A stretch of 64,000 nt of DNA from Poa pratensis (GCA_947311845.1 CAMZMU010000052.1:140135733-140199732); one strand, 5' to 3'; shown: positions 49,633 through 61,237, counted from the first letter of the stretch. The notes: a model not told the origin generated them from the letters alone. Made by a program: numbers and translations.

Positions 49633-50685
49633 TTGATCGGACTGATCGCAAGCGATTATAAGGAACGTACGTCGAGCCGTCGGCATCGGCGTGGACTGTG
49701 GAGTCCATCCCGCGCGGCGGAGCGGCGCGTCAACGGGCGAAGAAAGAGAGACCAGGAGGACGAGACCATGCGTGACATGGAGCCAGCCATGGCACCATGC
49801 GGAGGAGCTACATTCTGGCCGTGCCGACATGCATGGTCGCGAGTGAATGATTAGCAACAAAATGGTTTCGAGCCAAACGGCCCGCCGCTTTCTGAGTTCT
49901 GACCAATGCCACCGATAACAGAATTCCCGATGCTTTTGTTTGCCTCGCTTGAAGCGAATGTCTGAAGAAAAATATGGTCAGCATGTTAGGCAAGTTGACT
50001 CTGAATCCAGCGTGCGGTTGTCCTATGTTTTGTCACAATATATGAATTATTTTGTCTACTCATCCGTGGCCAATTTTGTCGTGCATCTTCCACTTAGACA
50101 GCACACGGACTTCGTAAAAATGCAAGCCAGTATGTATCGTTCCTAATTGGACCTTACGGAATTGGGAGCAATGCATGTGTAGCTAGAAACCAGGGCAGCG
50201 AGTTAGACTCATGCATGGTCCGCTTCCGTACCAAGTAGCCGAGGGTAATGTTAGTTGGGCCCCACCAAACGTATATCTCCACGCTTCCTTGATTTGAAGA
50301 CTATTGTTTTTGTACGATTGTCATATTCAGAAATTTTGTTTCTACATGGTTTCTTTCCATTTTGTAGATGTAGAAATTCAGTGAATATGTTTTTTTTAGG
50401 GAAGCGGCAAGACTCTACTGCGAGCTATTCAGTCATATCCGATGTTTGGTCGTGCTTCTTTTTGGCTTTTGTCTTTTGATTTATAAGTCACAAAAGCAGT
50501 TGTATTGGTGCTTTTGGCTTTCGTCTTTTGCCTTATTTACTTGACATTTACAAAAGTCATAATCAAAAACACCTCTTTAGATGATTTTGTGGCTTATATA
50601 AGTCAAAGCCAAAATTAAGCTCAACCAATCAAGGCCATCCGAGTATTGCCCAAGCATCCTTTGTGTTACATTTCACAAAAATTAA
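49633..50685. other. Upstream region of the FLS2-like gene, no other gene
   Basis: No TATA box can be named with confidence. Short frames have no support. AT-rich from 50250. Confidence 0.4.
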
Positions 50686-50957
50686 GGCCATATTTGGATG
50701 CAAAGTATTTTTTCTAAAGTATTCTTGAAATATCATTGTTTCTAGAAAAAATTTAATTTGAAATAAATTGAGCTATTTGGCTACAGTAAAATACCATGGT
50801 TTTCCAAAAACTGAGTTGTTTTCACTGTATTGAAGTAGAAGTCCACACAACTTTTTCCAAAAACCGTGATTTTGCAAAAAGTGAAGTATGCCTTGGTCAG
50901 CCAGTGAAAGACCATGGTTTTGAAATACTTTGATTTTACAAGCTGCCAAACTGAGCC
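50686..50957. mobile_element. Tourist-like MITE
   Basis: Left end GGCCATATTTGGATGC and right end GCTGCCAAACTGAGCC form diverged inverted repeats around 272 bp. TAA is present on both sides (50683-50685 and 50958-50960). Confidence 0.6.
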
Positions 50958-51533
50958 TAATTTTTTAAACAAATATAAGTTGGTTGGGATATTTTTATGC
51001 CTAAGTCGAAGTCCTAAGCCGCCCTATATCTCTGTTCAGTATTGAGCAAAAGTGGGTTGATATAAATTAGATGAGACAACTATATGACAATCAGTTCAAA
51101 CAACTCTATATATGTCACAACTGGTTAAGACAAAAAAAAGTATCTAAATCGACTTAGATTTTGTTCTAAAGATGAAACTGAGACCATTTCCTACATGTTG
51201 CAGTTATAAGAGCATCTCCACCGGGGCCTCTAAATGTGTGTCCGGCACCCCCCAATTGGGTCTCCTTTGGGGGTGCCGGACATGTGTCCGGGCAACATTT
51301 GGAGGCCACCCATAACGGCACTCCCCAAAGGCCCACCCCTCAAACAGCCCAAATTTTGAGCAAACTGTCGAACACCTTGCGGGCGCACAAACCGCCGCCG
51401 GCAACCACCGCGTCGCTCCGCGTTACGGCAACCGCCGCCGGTTCGTGTGGGCGTGCAACCGTCGCCGCTTGGCAGCAATATCTAACCATCCTCGCGGGCG
51501 CACGTCGATCTCATTCTATTCGTTTGGTACGAC

Positions 51534-52040
51534 ATGGCCGAGTGGGGTAAGCCGGAGATGTGGCATGGCGCCACCAGCGAGGAGTCCGGCGGCGAAGGCG
51601 CAGCACCGGTGTCGTCATCCTCGAGCGGCAATGGCTCAGATTCTGTTTCTTCCGTCGAGCCATCGCCGTCAGAAGTCGAGCAACTCGATCTCTTCTACGG
51701 GCTCGACGACACCCCTTCGCCGCGTTCCTCGTCGGACGTGGATACCCCCGCAGAGGAGGAGGACGAGGAGGAGGAGGAGGACGACACGCCCGACGGGAAA
51801 GAGGCAGCCCCCGCATCTCCGTACGAGGTGTTGAACCCACATGGAACCCCCTCCGAGGAGGAGGCAGCCGGCGGGGAGGAGAGCGAGGTCGCGCCCGCAG
51901 CCAAGGACGCGGCCGTCGATGACAAGAACGAGGACGGCTACGACGGCGACGTTGAGAAGCTGAAGGCCCCCAAGCGTCCTCGCCAAGACGGCGATCACGT
52001 GGAAGCTTCGGCCTCCAAGAAGAAGAAGAAGGATGCGTAG
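51534..52040 (+). CDS. Acidic Ser/Glu-rich protein of the Harbinger-type element
   Basis: A 168-residue frame starting MAEWGKPEMW. It is rich in Ser, Glu, Asp and Pro, with an acidic block near residues 75-85. It ends with a basic tail (PKRPRQD.., then KKKKKDA) suited to nuclear import. No folded domain is visible. It lies just inside the left terminal repeat and ends before an AT-rich stretch (about 52075-52155) with polyadenylation-like sequence shared with the opposite gene. It may be a transposon accessory protein or captured sequence. Function unknown. Confidence 0.5.
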   Translation: MAEWGKPEMWHGATSEESGGEGAAPVSSSSSGNGSDSVSSVEPSPSEVEQLDLFYGLDDTPSPRSSSDVDTPAEEEDEEEEEDDTPDGKEAAPASPYEVLNPHGTPSEEEAAGGEESEVAPAAKDAAVDDKNEDGYDGDVEKLKAPKRPRQDGDHVEASASKKKKKDA

Positions 52041-52475
52041 ACCCTAGACTAGGCGGAGAGAAGTACGCCGCATGTATTTGTAATTTTCATTTATTCAAAC
52101 TTCATTCAAACGAGATTTAACGAACTTACAATTTCGAATTTAAACGAGATTTAACAAACTAAACCTAGACTAGGCGGAGACAAGGGGGCCTATGCAGCTT
52201 CTCGCCAACCAATACACGCGCCGGCGAGGAGAAGAGATGCTGCTTCATGGCCGGCCGAAGGAGAGGAAGATGCGAACCAAGCCAAAGAATCATCAAGAGA
52301 CTTGCATGCCTTGATGATCCGGCGCTGGGATTGCATCTTCCGTTCCCATCGGCTACGCCCTTTAGAAACGTTCCCGCCGGTTCCCCCAGATCAAGGGCTC
52401 CGTCCTTGAGGAACGTCTCGTAGCCTCGGCTGAGCCGACTGAGTCTTCTGGTTTCGCCGGCGCATCGTTTTCGAT

Positions 52476-53081
52476 TCACCGCCGTGACATGCAGCGGGGC
52501 ATTTGATGGGAAGCCTCTTCGGCTTGCGCCGCCCCTTTCTTCGGTGACAGCGACGCTGCTGCCCAAGATGCAGCCGGTTGTAGAGGCAGATCGGGCAGCT
52601 CGGGGTCGTCGTCGTCGTTGTCGTCGCCGTCCTCGCCGTCACGCTCGTCGTCCGTTGAGGACAACTCCGGCGTTGGCTCTCGTCGACCGCTACGACGCAC
52701 CTCGTACTCCTTGTTCACCACGGCGTGCCAGTAGGGCGCCGAGATGGAGTACTTGGGGTCGACCTTTTGCTCGTACGGCATCTCCGTCCACTTGCGCCGG
52801 AGGAACTCGACGTGCTCCTGCCCGCTGAGCCGCGGCGCCACCGGAATGTTGACGGCGCTCCTCACCCACCCGTCTGGAAGGGTGGCGTCGTCGTCCACCG
52901 GCAGCTGGTGGCGGCTGCTCAGCCGCGCGGTCTCCAGCGAGAGCACGTAGGGAGGCGCGTTCTCGGCCTCCTCGCGCCACATGCCTCGCTGGAACGCCTT
53001 GGCCATCTCCACCTCCTCGTTGCGACGCCGGAGTTCCTCCAGCTGCTCGTGGCGTTGCTGCCCGCCGGGGCTGCCCGCCAT
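52476..53081 (-). CDS. Unknown charged protein of the Harbinger-type element
   Basis: A 201-residue frame, ATG at 53081. Residues 8-45 form a charged helix (LEELRRRNEEVEMAKAF..). The middle (residues about 70-130) is a more globular region with LPDGWVRSAVNIP, FLRRKWTEMP and PKYSISAPYW. An acidic linker and a basic end follow. I do not recognise the fold. It is not a clear DDE transposase or SANT/Myb domain. Its upstream leader has a 50-bp GC-rich duplication (53321 and 53371). Likely transposon-encoded. Confidence 0.5.
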   Translation of the reverse strand: MAGSPGGQQRHEQLEELRRRNEEVEMAKAFQRGMWREEAENAPPYVLSLETARLSSRHQLPVDDDATLPDGWVRSAVNIPVAPRLSGQEHVEFLRRKWTEMPYEQKVDPKYSISAPYWHAVVNKEYEVRRSGRREPTPELSSTDDERDGEDGDDNDDDDPELPDLPLQPAASWAAASLSPKKGAAQAEEASHQMPRCMSRR

Positions 53082-53530
53082 GGCGGCCTATGTTCTTGAG
53101 GGAGAGGGAGAGAAAGGGAGAAGTGATGGTGTGAGGAGAGCAGGGCTGCGCTCGTCGGGTTTTAAAGGCGGCCGGAGGAGCGGGGTTGGGTGGCCTGCAT
53201 TAACGCGGCCACCGCTTCGCCTGGCCGCGCATTGACGCCGACGAAGCGTCTGCAGGGCGCCGCCGCGGCCTGCCGCTGCGACTCCAGCACGCGTCGCTTC
53301 CGTCTGCGCCATTGGAAGCGGCGCGGCGTTATTGCGACGCGTCGCTTCGCTCTGCGCCTGCCAGGAACGGGCGCGGCGTTATTGCGACGCGTGATGACTG
53401 CCGTGGCGCCGTCTCGTCGCCTCGACATTAAACGCGGCGGAACGGCCTCCTCACAGTCTTCATTAACACGGACGGGCGCGTCATGTGTATGACGGGCGGG
53501 TCATCGCTGTCAGGGCCATGCCCGAGGCGA

Positions 53531-53586
53531 TGTCCGGCACCCCAGGAGGGCCTCCAAACTTGGAGGCCCTCCTGGGGGTGCCGGAC
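53531..53586. repeat. Near-perfect 27-bp-arm hairpin inside the Harbinger-type element
   Basis: The left arm begins TGTCCGGCACCCC and continues AGGAGGGCCTCCAA. The right arm is its complement with a single extra G. A related hairpin with GTCCGGCACCCC arms lies near the left end (51240-51284). Confidence 0.8.
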
Positions 53587-54227
53587 ACAAAATCGCTCGG
53601 GGCGAGGCTTCGGGGAGTGCCACTGGTGGGCGTTTTTGGTGTCCGGCCCCCCAAAAGGCTTTGGGGGTCCTTTAGAGGCCCCGGTGGAGATGCTCTAATG
53701 TTTCGGTGACCTGCGTAGTTTTTTTTTTTTTTGAATCTTTGACCTGTGTAGTTTCACCTCCACATGTTGTTGTTGTTGTTCTGTCCAGAGAAACCAAAAA
53801 TAGAAGGTGCTATGAAAGTAAGAATAGTGAGATATTTTGCCACCTGATTGTTGGCATGTACCTATCGAAACCGGGTTTCACTTTGCTCTACATCACGCTG
53901 TCCCGAGCCACTGTGGAGAGCAACATCACGGTCCTCACAATCAATAACAAGGGAAGGGACTCAAACAATAATTTAGTGCAACGAAAAAGAACCGAATCCT
54001 TAGTAACGACCACATGTAATATAGTCCACAGACTACAAGGAACTGCTTAGCAGTTGAAGTTGCTCGACCAAATTTGAGCAGCAATCTTCACGATCATGCA
54101 TGTGTCCCAATAGTGGCATATTTTTAAATTGTAATGGTTACAAACATATTTGAAGTTTGTAATATTGTGTGGATATCTTTTCTAGACACAAATATTTATG
54201 TGCATTTTATTTTTACACGTGAGAAAT

Positions 54228-54257
54228 GGGCGATGGCCCGCACGTGCACTCAACTAG
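54228..54257 (+). mobile_element. Possible Helitron 3' terminus
   Basis: A small stem (GGGC/GCCC with loop GATG) is followed by CGCACGTGCACTCAA, CTAG (54254-54257) and T. The stem is short, so this is only a candidate. Reverse-complemented, CTAGTTGAGTG resembles the ends at 1443 and 61981. Confidence 0.35.
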
Positions 54258-54327
54258 TATATTTATATGGCACCAACAACTTGGAACTGTTTCCTTTTTT
54301 TTGAAAAAGACTTGGAACTATTTCCTA

Positions 54328-54373
54328 CTCCCTCCGTTCACAAAAGGATGTCTCAATTTTGTAACGGAGGGAG
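54328..54373. mobile_element. Very short Stowaway MITE
   Basis: CTCCCTCCGTT at the left and AACGGAGGGAG at the right, only 46 bp, flanked by TA on both sides. Copy A of the surrounding duplication (51190-51194) lacks it and has a single TA, so the insertion is confirmed by its empty site. Confidence 0.8.
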
Positions 54374-54486
54374 TACATGTTGAAGTTATAATGTTCCGAT
54401 GACCTACATAGTTTCAACTCCACATGCTGTCCGCTTTGACAGAAACAAAAAAAATAAGTTGCTATGGAAGTAAGAGAAGTGAGATA

Positions 54487-56689
54487 CACAGATCTTGATG
54501 TAGAGCTGCATGTTGATGAATGTCATTGGACAGTGTTATCCAGTTTCCTAGCTACTTTTCGAGGTTGAAATGTGAACAGGTGAGAAAAGCTCTTTTTTTA
54601 TAAAAGGAGAAAAGCTCATATTGAAAACTGATTTTTGTTTTGTTTCATGCAGCACCCACTTGCGATTCAGAAACCATAAAAGAGGGTCAGGCCTGAATAT
54701 TCTGTCCGTCGATCCAACCCAAGTTCCCTACTCCGCAATAATTCCATTCGATCGTATTCTCTTCACGGGAGCACTCATCACGGCGGCCAACAGCGGATAA
54801 TGCGAGCCGCAAAGAAAGCACCAGCTAAACTAAGCATCTCTGCTCTGCAGACTCGGACCTCTGGGAGTGTGGGACATTCAGAGAGGCAGCGAGTGCGCGT
54901 TGATACGGACACGCAGAAGGACGATGGGTCAATGGCTTTTGTTCTGTTTCGAGCGACGCCAAGATTTCTGGGTGGATACATACGGCGATACAGATTCAGT
55001 GGAAGAGGATGAGACGATATAGGATGACGAGGACGACGGCGCCCGTGCTTATCGCCGGGAAACGGCCAAAACGCGGCGTTCTCACCTAGCTAGTCACATG
55101 CGTGTGTACGTGATCGCGCGTCGGGTCATGGGCGGAAACCAGCGGAAGCCGCACTGTTTCCGGCGAGCTCTGCCGGTTTCGATCGTCGGCATGGGCTCCG
55201 CCGGGGAGTCGTTGCGCGCTGAAGATGAAGGGTTCGGCGAGAACAAGTGGGTGGTCATCAATCATCATCATCCATGGGAGCCGTTCGGTCGTGGGAAGCG
55301 GACGCCGTGCTTTTTCTGCCAAGAACTGAAACTTAGTGGAGGAACCACCTGAAGATTGGATAAAGTTTGACCAGTGCGTCCATGCATGGCTGCTGGTCGT
55401 CTCCATGCTCACACGCCAAAGGAAACGAGCCAGAATTCTTGACGGACCTACCCAATATTCCAATGTTCGTGAATTACATCTCGCTGTCGTTGGTAGCATC
55501 AAGAATACTGTCTGCAAAACAACCAAAAGTGTCTCACTGGACTCAAATCGCCCGTGGTTGCTATTGGTCAATGTGGGCTCAAATCGCCCATCGAAATAGC
55601 AGGAAGACCACAATGGCTAAATACTTTCTTCATTTGGCAAATCCATAGCGTCAACTGCGACACTGACGCTCACGTGAGCGGTGAACCCTCCGGATGGGCC
55701 GGCCCAGGTATAACTTTTTCCATTATCTATTTCGTTTTGTTTCGTTTTCCATGTTCTTTTTACCGCTCAGGTTTTCCTTCTCCCTTTCCTTTCCTTTTTT
55801 CTTATTTTTCTTTTCCTTTCTTTTCATTTTCTTTTGTTTTCCGTCCATGTTTCTTTTTTCTTGTTCTTTAAAATTATATGAGTGCTTTTCTAGTGAGCTA
55901 TTCTTTTGAATTATAGTATTTTTCCAGAAATAACTTCTTTGAAAACATTTTTAATATATAAATTTGCATGATTTATGTAAAAGAATATGCCTGCGTCGAT
56001 GGGCTGCACCAAATGTGGATCTCGAAACTGCTTGAGGATTTATGTTAACTTGAAGACACCATCATAATGAAAAACGAAGAAAATATAAAAAGTTGATCAA
56101 GACAAAATGCGAAAGATTGGATTCAAGGTTATTAATACATAAATCTTGAAAATATGTCAAATAGGATAAAGTAATCTCATGGTATGGTAAGCAATTGTCA
56201 ATATAGTTTCGTGAACTAAATCATGATCTATGTATTTGCTGGTACTCTCTGGGTTTTTGTATATTTCCAATGGACTCGCATGGAAATTAAGATATTATAT
56301 AACCCATGAAAGAATGACGTCAAATGATGATCGCCATCAAGGTTGTGATGTGCAAGTTCGAGAGAAACGTATCAAAGGCATCATACGCTTGAATCTTTTC
56401 ATCCTTTTGCAATAACAGTCAGGTGAAAATATGCCTAAGAGAGTCTCTCCAGGAGTGGTTTATGCGAGAGCATTTTACGAGTCTTCATCAAGCAAGCGCA
56501 ATCATGTCAAATAAGGTGGTCCAACTTGAAAGATCAAAATTGTCATCATCTAGCACAAATGAAAAATGTATGACAAAGGTATAAACTTGATATGATTTCT
56601 GTTTTACTGATATCATGATGTTAGTTGCAAGACCCGGTTATAGAATATACAGCTCTAATATCGAATGGTGCTTTCGAGTGAGTAGCGTG
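54487..56689. other. Unassigned sequence
   Basis: A moderately GC-rich part (54760-55700) has overlapping frames on both strands with no known product. 55720-55880 is a CT-rich low-complexity stretch. Nothing else recognised. Confidence 0.4.
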
Positions 56690-56697
56690 ATCCTAGC

Positions 56698-57355
56698 TAG
56701 GGGTGAAAACGGTACGGATTATTTCCGACCGACCGACCCACCGGAGCTTCACGGAAGGCAAATACGGATACGGTCAGATAGTTGCCGGATACGGATAGTA
56801 ACTAACGGATACGGAAAATAATGTGATTTTACTAATATCCGCCCGTATCCGAAGATATACCATATTTCACAGTTATATCCGACAAATATCCGGTGTAATA
56901 TCCGACAAGTAATACCTCGAACCTGAGTTGTTGGGCAAGATAAAACTTATGTACTTACACAACTCTAAAAAGTCTTTGCTCAAGTCACTACGATATTTGT
57001 GAACACATTTTTGGGAGGCACCCTTAGGTCATTCAAGGGCAAAATTAAGTAGCCACTTGGAAATGGAAATATGAGTATGAAAACATGATCTATCTTAGTA
57101 TATCACAATACATAGAGTTAATTTGGAGTAAGTTAGTTCATATTATCTGCTATATACTTGTCCTATTTTCAATGCGACATCCGACAAAATGTTTATCCGC
57201 AACCGAACCGTATTTGATCCATATTCGTAACCGACAAGATCCGATTCCGTATTCGTATCCGCACACTATCCGATCCGACTCCGTATCCGGAAAAAATATG
57301 GTCACGGACATGGTTTCACTACTATTCGACCGTATCCGCTCCGTTTTCACCCCTA
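56698..57355. mobile_element. hAT-type non-autonomous element
   Basis: The terminal inverted repeat TAGGGGTGAAAACGG is at both ends. An 8-bp target duplication ATCCTAGC is exact (56690-56697 and 57356-57363). The 658-bp interior is rich in CGGATA-type repeats near both ends and encodes nothing. Confidence 0.9.
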
Positions 57356-57757
57356 ATCCTAGCGTTCCTAAAGATCTCAAATCTTTTGCATCCTTGACAT
57401 CAACTTGGTTTTTATTTGGATTTTATTTGTGTGAGGTTTTGGTGCTTGTTGTGATCTTTGTATGGAAGCCTTGCTGCGTTTTTTGATGTTGAGAGTTTTG
57501 ACGAATCTACACTTTGGTAGGTTTCACACCTCTCGCATCTTGGTATTTTCCCTCCCAGTTCTTGAGATTTCCAAACGAAGTTTGATAGTGCATTTTGTTA
57601 TCTTTCCAAGGGATGTGAGCTTATCAAAATCAGAATTTGTTTTTTTTAGAGAAAACGCAAAGGACCTTTGTGTTTTATTTCATTGAAAAGATAGTGCTTT
57701 CTGAAACAACACATCACGAAAAAACCTTTCTATAGCAATTTTTGATGATGTGTTGTT

Positions 57758-59230
57758 TGATGACCCACAAGTATAGGGGATCGCAACAGTCTTCGAGGGA
57801 AGTAAAACCCAAATTTATTGATTCGACACAAGGGGAGACAAAGAATACTTATAAGCCTTAACAGCGGAGTTGTCAATTCAGCTGCACCTAGAAAAGCACT
57901 AGTAACAGGGGTGATGTGAAAGCAGCAGTAATATGAGAGCAATAGTAACAGTAACACAGCAGCAGTAGCAGTAACACAGAGCCAATGGCACCAGAAAATA
58001 TTCCGGTGCGTAGTTGACGGTAGAGCAATGATGATGACTGATGGACCGGGGTTCCCAGCTATCTACGCTAGTGGTAACTCTCCAAACAAATAACATGTGT
58101 TGGGTGAACAAATTACAGTTGGCAATTGATAAAATTGTGAGGGCATGACAATACATGCTATGATAAGATAAAGTTTACTGTAGTATTTAATTGGGCATTA
58201 CAACAAGATACAAGATACATAGACCGTTATCCCACTGCATCTATGACTAATAATCCACCTTCAGGTTAACATGTTGCAAGCAACAGATTATTGCATTAAG
58301 TAAAGTGCATAATGTAAACAACACAATTATCCTTGACAAAGCATTGTTGTTTTACCCCTAGTGGCAACAGCACATCCACAATTACTGGAGGCATGAATCC
58401 ACTATCTAGCATAAATATTCCCTCTTGGAGATACATGCAACTACTTGGATCAGGGTAACCACAAGTACCGGAGAGTATGCAAGATCTTAAATAAACAATA
58501 GTATGATAACATGATGAACAATCTGATTACAATTACACAATTTATCGGATCCCAACAAACACAACACCAATTACATCATATGATCTCAATCATAAGGCAG
58601 CTCATGAGTCATTGTATTGAAGTACATGGGAGAGAGTACCAACTAGCTACAGCCAAGAACCCGTAGTCCATGGGGAAACTACTCACAAACCATCATGGAG
58701 TCGAAGTGGAGGCGGTGGAGTCGATGGAGATGGCTCCGGGTCAATCCCCGTCCCGGCAGGGTGCCGGAACAGGAACTTCTGACCCCCAAAACTTGTCTTC
58801 GATGGCGGCGAAGCTGCGGAACTTTTCGTGGAATATGACGGGGTCTTTTAGGGTTTTCGCGTCGAGGGCAATATATAGACGGAAGGGCGATATCGGTGGG
58901 CACCCCAGGGGCCCACACCACGTCACCGCGCGGTCAGAAGGGGGCCGCGCCACCACATGGTGTGGCTGGCTCGGTGCCCGTCTTCGTACCTCCTTTGGAC
59001 TCCGTGTACGTGACAAAAAATAGGAAGCTGGACTTTTGTTTCGTCCAATTCCGAAAATATTTCCAGAACAACTTTTCTGAAATACAAAAATAGCAGAAAA
59101 CAAGAAGCACTGTGGCATGTTAGTCCGAGAAAATGAATAAAAATGCTATGAAGTGTATATAAAACATGTAGCAATTGGCATAATATCAACATGGAACATC
59201 AGAAATTATAGATACGTTTGAGTCGTATCA
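57758..59230 (-). mobile_element. Solo LTR of the same Gypsy family group
   Basis: On the minus strand it starts TGATACGACTCAAACG and ends GGGTCATCA. The flanks TTGTT and CTGTT differ by one base, as expected of an old target duplication, and there is no interior. Its middle (59100-58800 on the minus strand) aligns closely with the 34828 LTR. It arose by recombination between the two LTRs of an element. Confidence 0.85.
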
Positions 59231-59980
59231 CTGTTTTCCAGAACCGGAAGTACCAGTTTCACCTAGGTGGCTACTTCTATGGGCAGTGCATTTACTAAGG
59301 ATATAACGGAATCTCGGCAATTACATCTTACAAGCACATGATGCAAAATTAACTGCAGCTTAATGTCTCTTACAAGTCTATTCGCATGCCCCAGAATAGA
59401 ATCTACAAGATCACCTATAATTTCCGAGCAAAGCAAACAAAAAAAGTTGTGCAACATTATCTGTAGCATATGGGATATTTTAGCTGATCTATGAGCCAGT
59501 TGTTACGCATTTAGTTGCATGAGCATTAGAGTAGACATAGTATGAACAGGCCAGGTTCACACCGTTGCTGCTTCCTGAAATTCAGATTCAATGATTGATT
59601 AACAAAAGCACGAAACAACACAAAATTCAAACCGCACTATCAGAATAAAGGAAGTATAGTTAAGAATGCACTGCTACATACTATTTTCTCAAATTCATGA
59701 GATGTGAGTATCACGGTAGCTATTCCTCAAAATCATAAGTTAATTAATGAAATTGAAAATTTGCTTGGATAAAATGATTCATATGCTCAATATGCACTCC
59801 ACTATGTCCACAAACATAGGAAGGCTATCAGCCTGGAGGGATCAATACTGATTTAACCCCAGAAGGTAGATGCTGCTTTCACTTAAAGAATGGATGGTCT
59901 AGTTGGAGCTCAAGAGATACTACCCAGTGTTATATGAATACAAAATAATGATGGTGGTGATGGGAAGTAAAGTACATACT
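59231..59980. other. Unassigned sequence
   Basis: No gene recognised. It might hold introns or lost exons of the galactosyltransferase fragment to its right. Confidence 0.35.
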
Positions 59981-60248
59981 CTTCACTGACGACATTTCCA
60001 GATTTCATGCATCCCATGTACAATCCTTGACCTCGGCCTCCGAGCATTTCAATTAACCTAGCTAATGAACAATTGTAAGGAATTGGCAAAAAAGAAGCTG
60101 ACACAAATAAATCAGCAATAGGAAAATTTACATACAAAAAGTGAAACCTAAGTTAGCAGGTCAACATTAATGTTGTCGTCACAGGTCAACATTAATGTTG
60201 TCGTCAACTTTGACATAGAACTCTACATCCCAAGCTTCTATTGCTGCA
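59981..60248 (-). pseudogene. Fragment of a GT31 beta-1,3-galactosyltransferase
   Basis: Minus-strand exon 60248 to about 60183 follows an acceptor TTTTCCTCAG. It encodes AAIEAWDVEFYVKVDDNINV, matching the FYVKVDDDVHVN block that holds the metal-binding DxD motif of plant GT31 enzymes; the third Asp is Asn here. A second exon (60057 to about 59981) encodes GLYMGCMKSGNVVSEE, matching the YIGCMKSGPV block. The rest of the enzyme is missing. A 25-bp unit at the end of the first exon is duplicated in tandem (60157-60206), further breaking it. The intact enzyme adds galactose to glycans in the Golgi. Confidence 0.72.
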
Positions 60249-60873
60249 CTGAGGAAAACATAACTTTGCTAGGTAACTCCTCTACAGCCAGGATATTAGG
60301 TATTAATCAAGAAATCATTTGTAAGTCATGCGAGCTACCATCCAGCTGCCATCCTCCTAGGTTCTTTTTATGTATCTTTATTGTAGAGGAAATAATGATT
60401 GCTACCCAGAGTTGTTCAAAGGGGTTAATAATTGTTCTAATAGAAGATATTTTTTTCAGAATGTACATGATAATTGATTTAAGCAAATATAATAGATCTT
60501 GTTCACAATTTGCATGCAAATTGGTTTATAACCATATGTGAGGTGCACCTCAAATTAAATTTAAAGATTGCAAGACAATTATGAGACCAATTCGAGCTTG
60601 AATACAATAGCCGTTCTGTTTTGTCAGGAAACTATTTCTTGATCTTAAACTACAGCAGGGACCGGGTACAGCTCGATCTTGTAAAATATAAAATATATTT
60701 TGTTGGTAAAATCAACGGTCAAAGTTAGACCGAATTACCAAGTGGCCATAGATGAACAGAGGGAGTAGCGAGTTTATTCATATTTCTCTGCTCAGTGCTC
60801 ACACATATTTCATGCATACATACGCTAATCACCCGTATCGTGTGTGTGCGTTCCCGGAAAAGCAACTTGCAGC
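60249..60873. other. Unassigned sequence with a Stowaway remnant
   Basis: A one-ended Stowaway-like end (AGAGGGAGTAG) lies near 60758-60768. Otherwise nothing recognised. Confidence 0.4.
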
Positions 60874-61182
60874 CAAGGTTTCGGTTACCGGCAATATTTC
60901 GCGGTTACCGGCCGGTTACCGGATTTATCGCTCCCCCCCCCCCCCCCCCCCCCCCCCGGAATTTGTGTATATCGGATGAAAAATCCCGGATTAGTCAAAT
61001 TTGAACCAAATTCATGCTCGGAAATTTGAATTTCAAAAATTTTCGACGTTCTAAGCTTAAATCGTAAAAAAATTGGAGAGTTTTGGGCCGGTAACCGGCC
61101 GGTATTTTCCGGTTACCGGAAATATCGCCCCCCCCCCCCCCCCCCCCCCGGAATTTTTTTTGAACCGGTATCCAAAACCTTG
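60874..61182. mobile_element. hAT-like MITE with two long poly-C tracts
   Basis: Ends are CAAGGTTTCGGTTACCGG and, inverted, CAAGGTTTTGGATACCGG. The 8-bp duplication CTTGCAGC is exact (60866-60873 and 61183-61190). Runs of 25 C (60933-60957) and 22 C (61128-61149) lie in the same orientation in two direct repeats built from CCGGTTACCGG. It ends about 55 bases before the TATA box of the next gene. Confidence 0.85.
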
Positions 61183-61237
61183 CTTGCAGCACACCCCAAA
61201 AATGCAAGTCCAGCAAGATACACCACGCAAGCTCCCC

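Larger units (their letters stand above)
51210..53695. mobile_element. PIF/Harbinger-type transposon carrying two ORFs
   Basis: Terminal inverted repeats of about 25 bp start GAGCATCTCCACCGGGGCCT. The element is 2486 bp with TAA at 51207-51209 and 53696-53698. The related segment at about 54383-54392 shows the empty site with a single TAA. Two convergent frames lie inside (51534-52040 plus, 53081-52476 minus). No DDE transposase or Myb-like helper is seen, so it is non-autonomous. Confidence 0.88.
51181..54486. repeat. Pair of diverged duplicated segments (copy A split, copy B)
   Basis: Copy A is 51181-51209 plus 53696-53834, and copy B is about 54310-54486. Both read CATGTTG.AGTTATAATGTT, GTGACCT or ATGACCT, CTCCACATG, GCTATG.AAGTAAGA and GTGAGATA. 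Copy A contains the Harbinger-type element and copy B contains a short Stowaway element. Each lacks the other's insertion. Confidence 0.8.

Noticed and set aside
55086..55613. 175-codon minus-strand frame
   Set aside because: No domain and no splice or promoter support; composition is like its surroundings.
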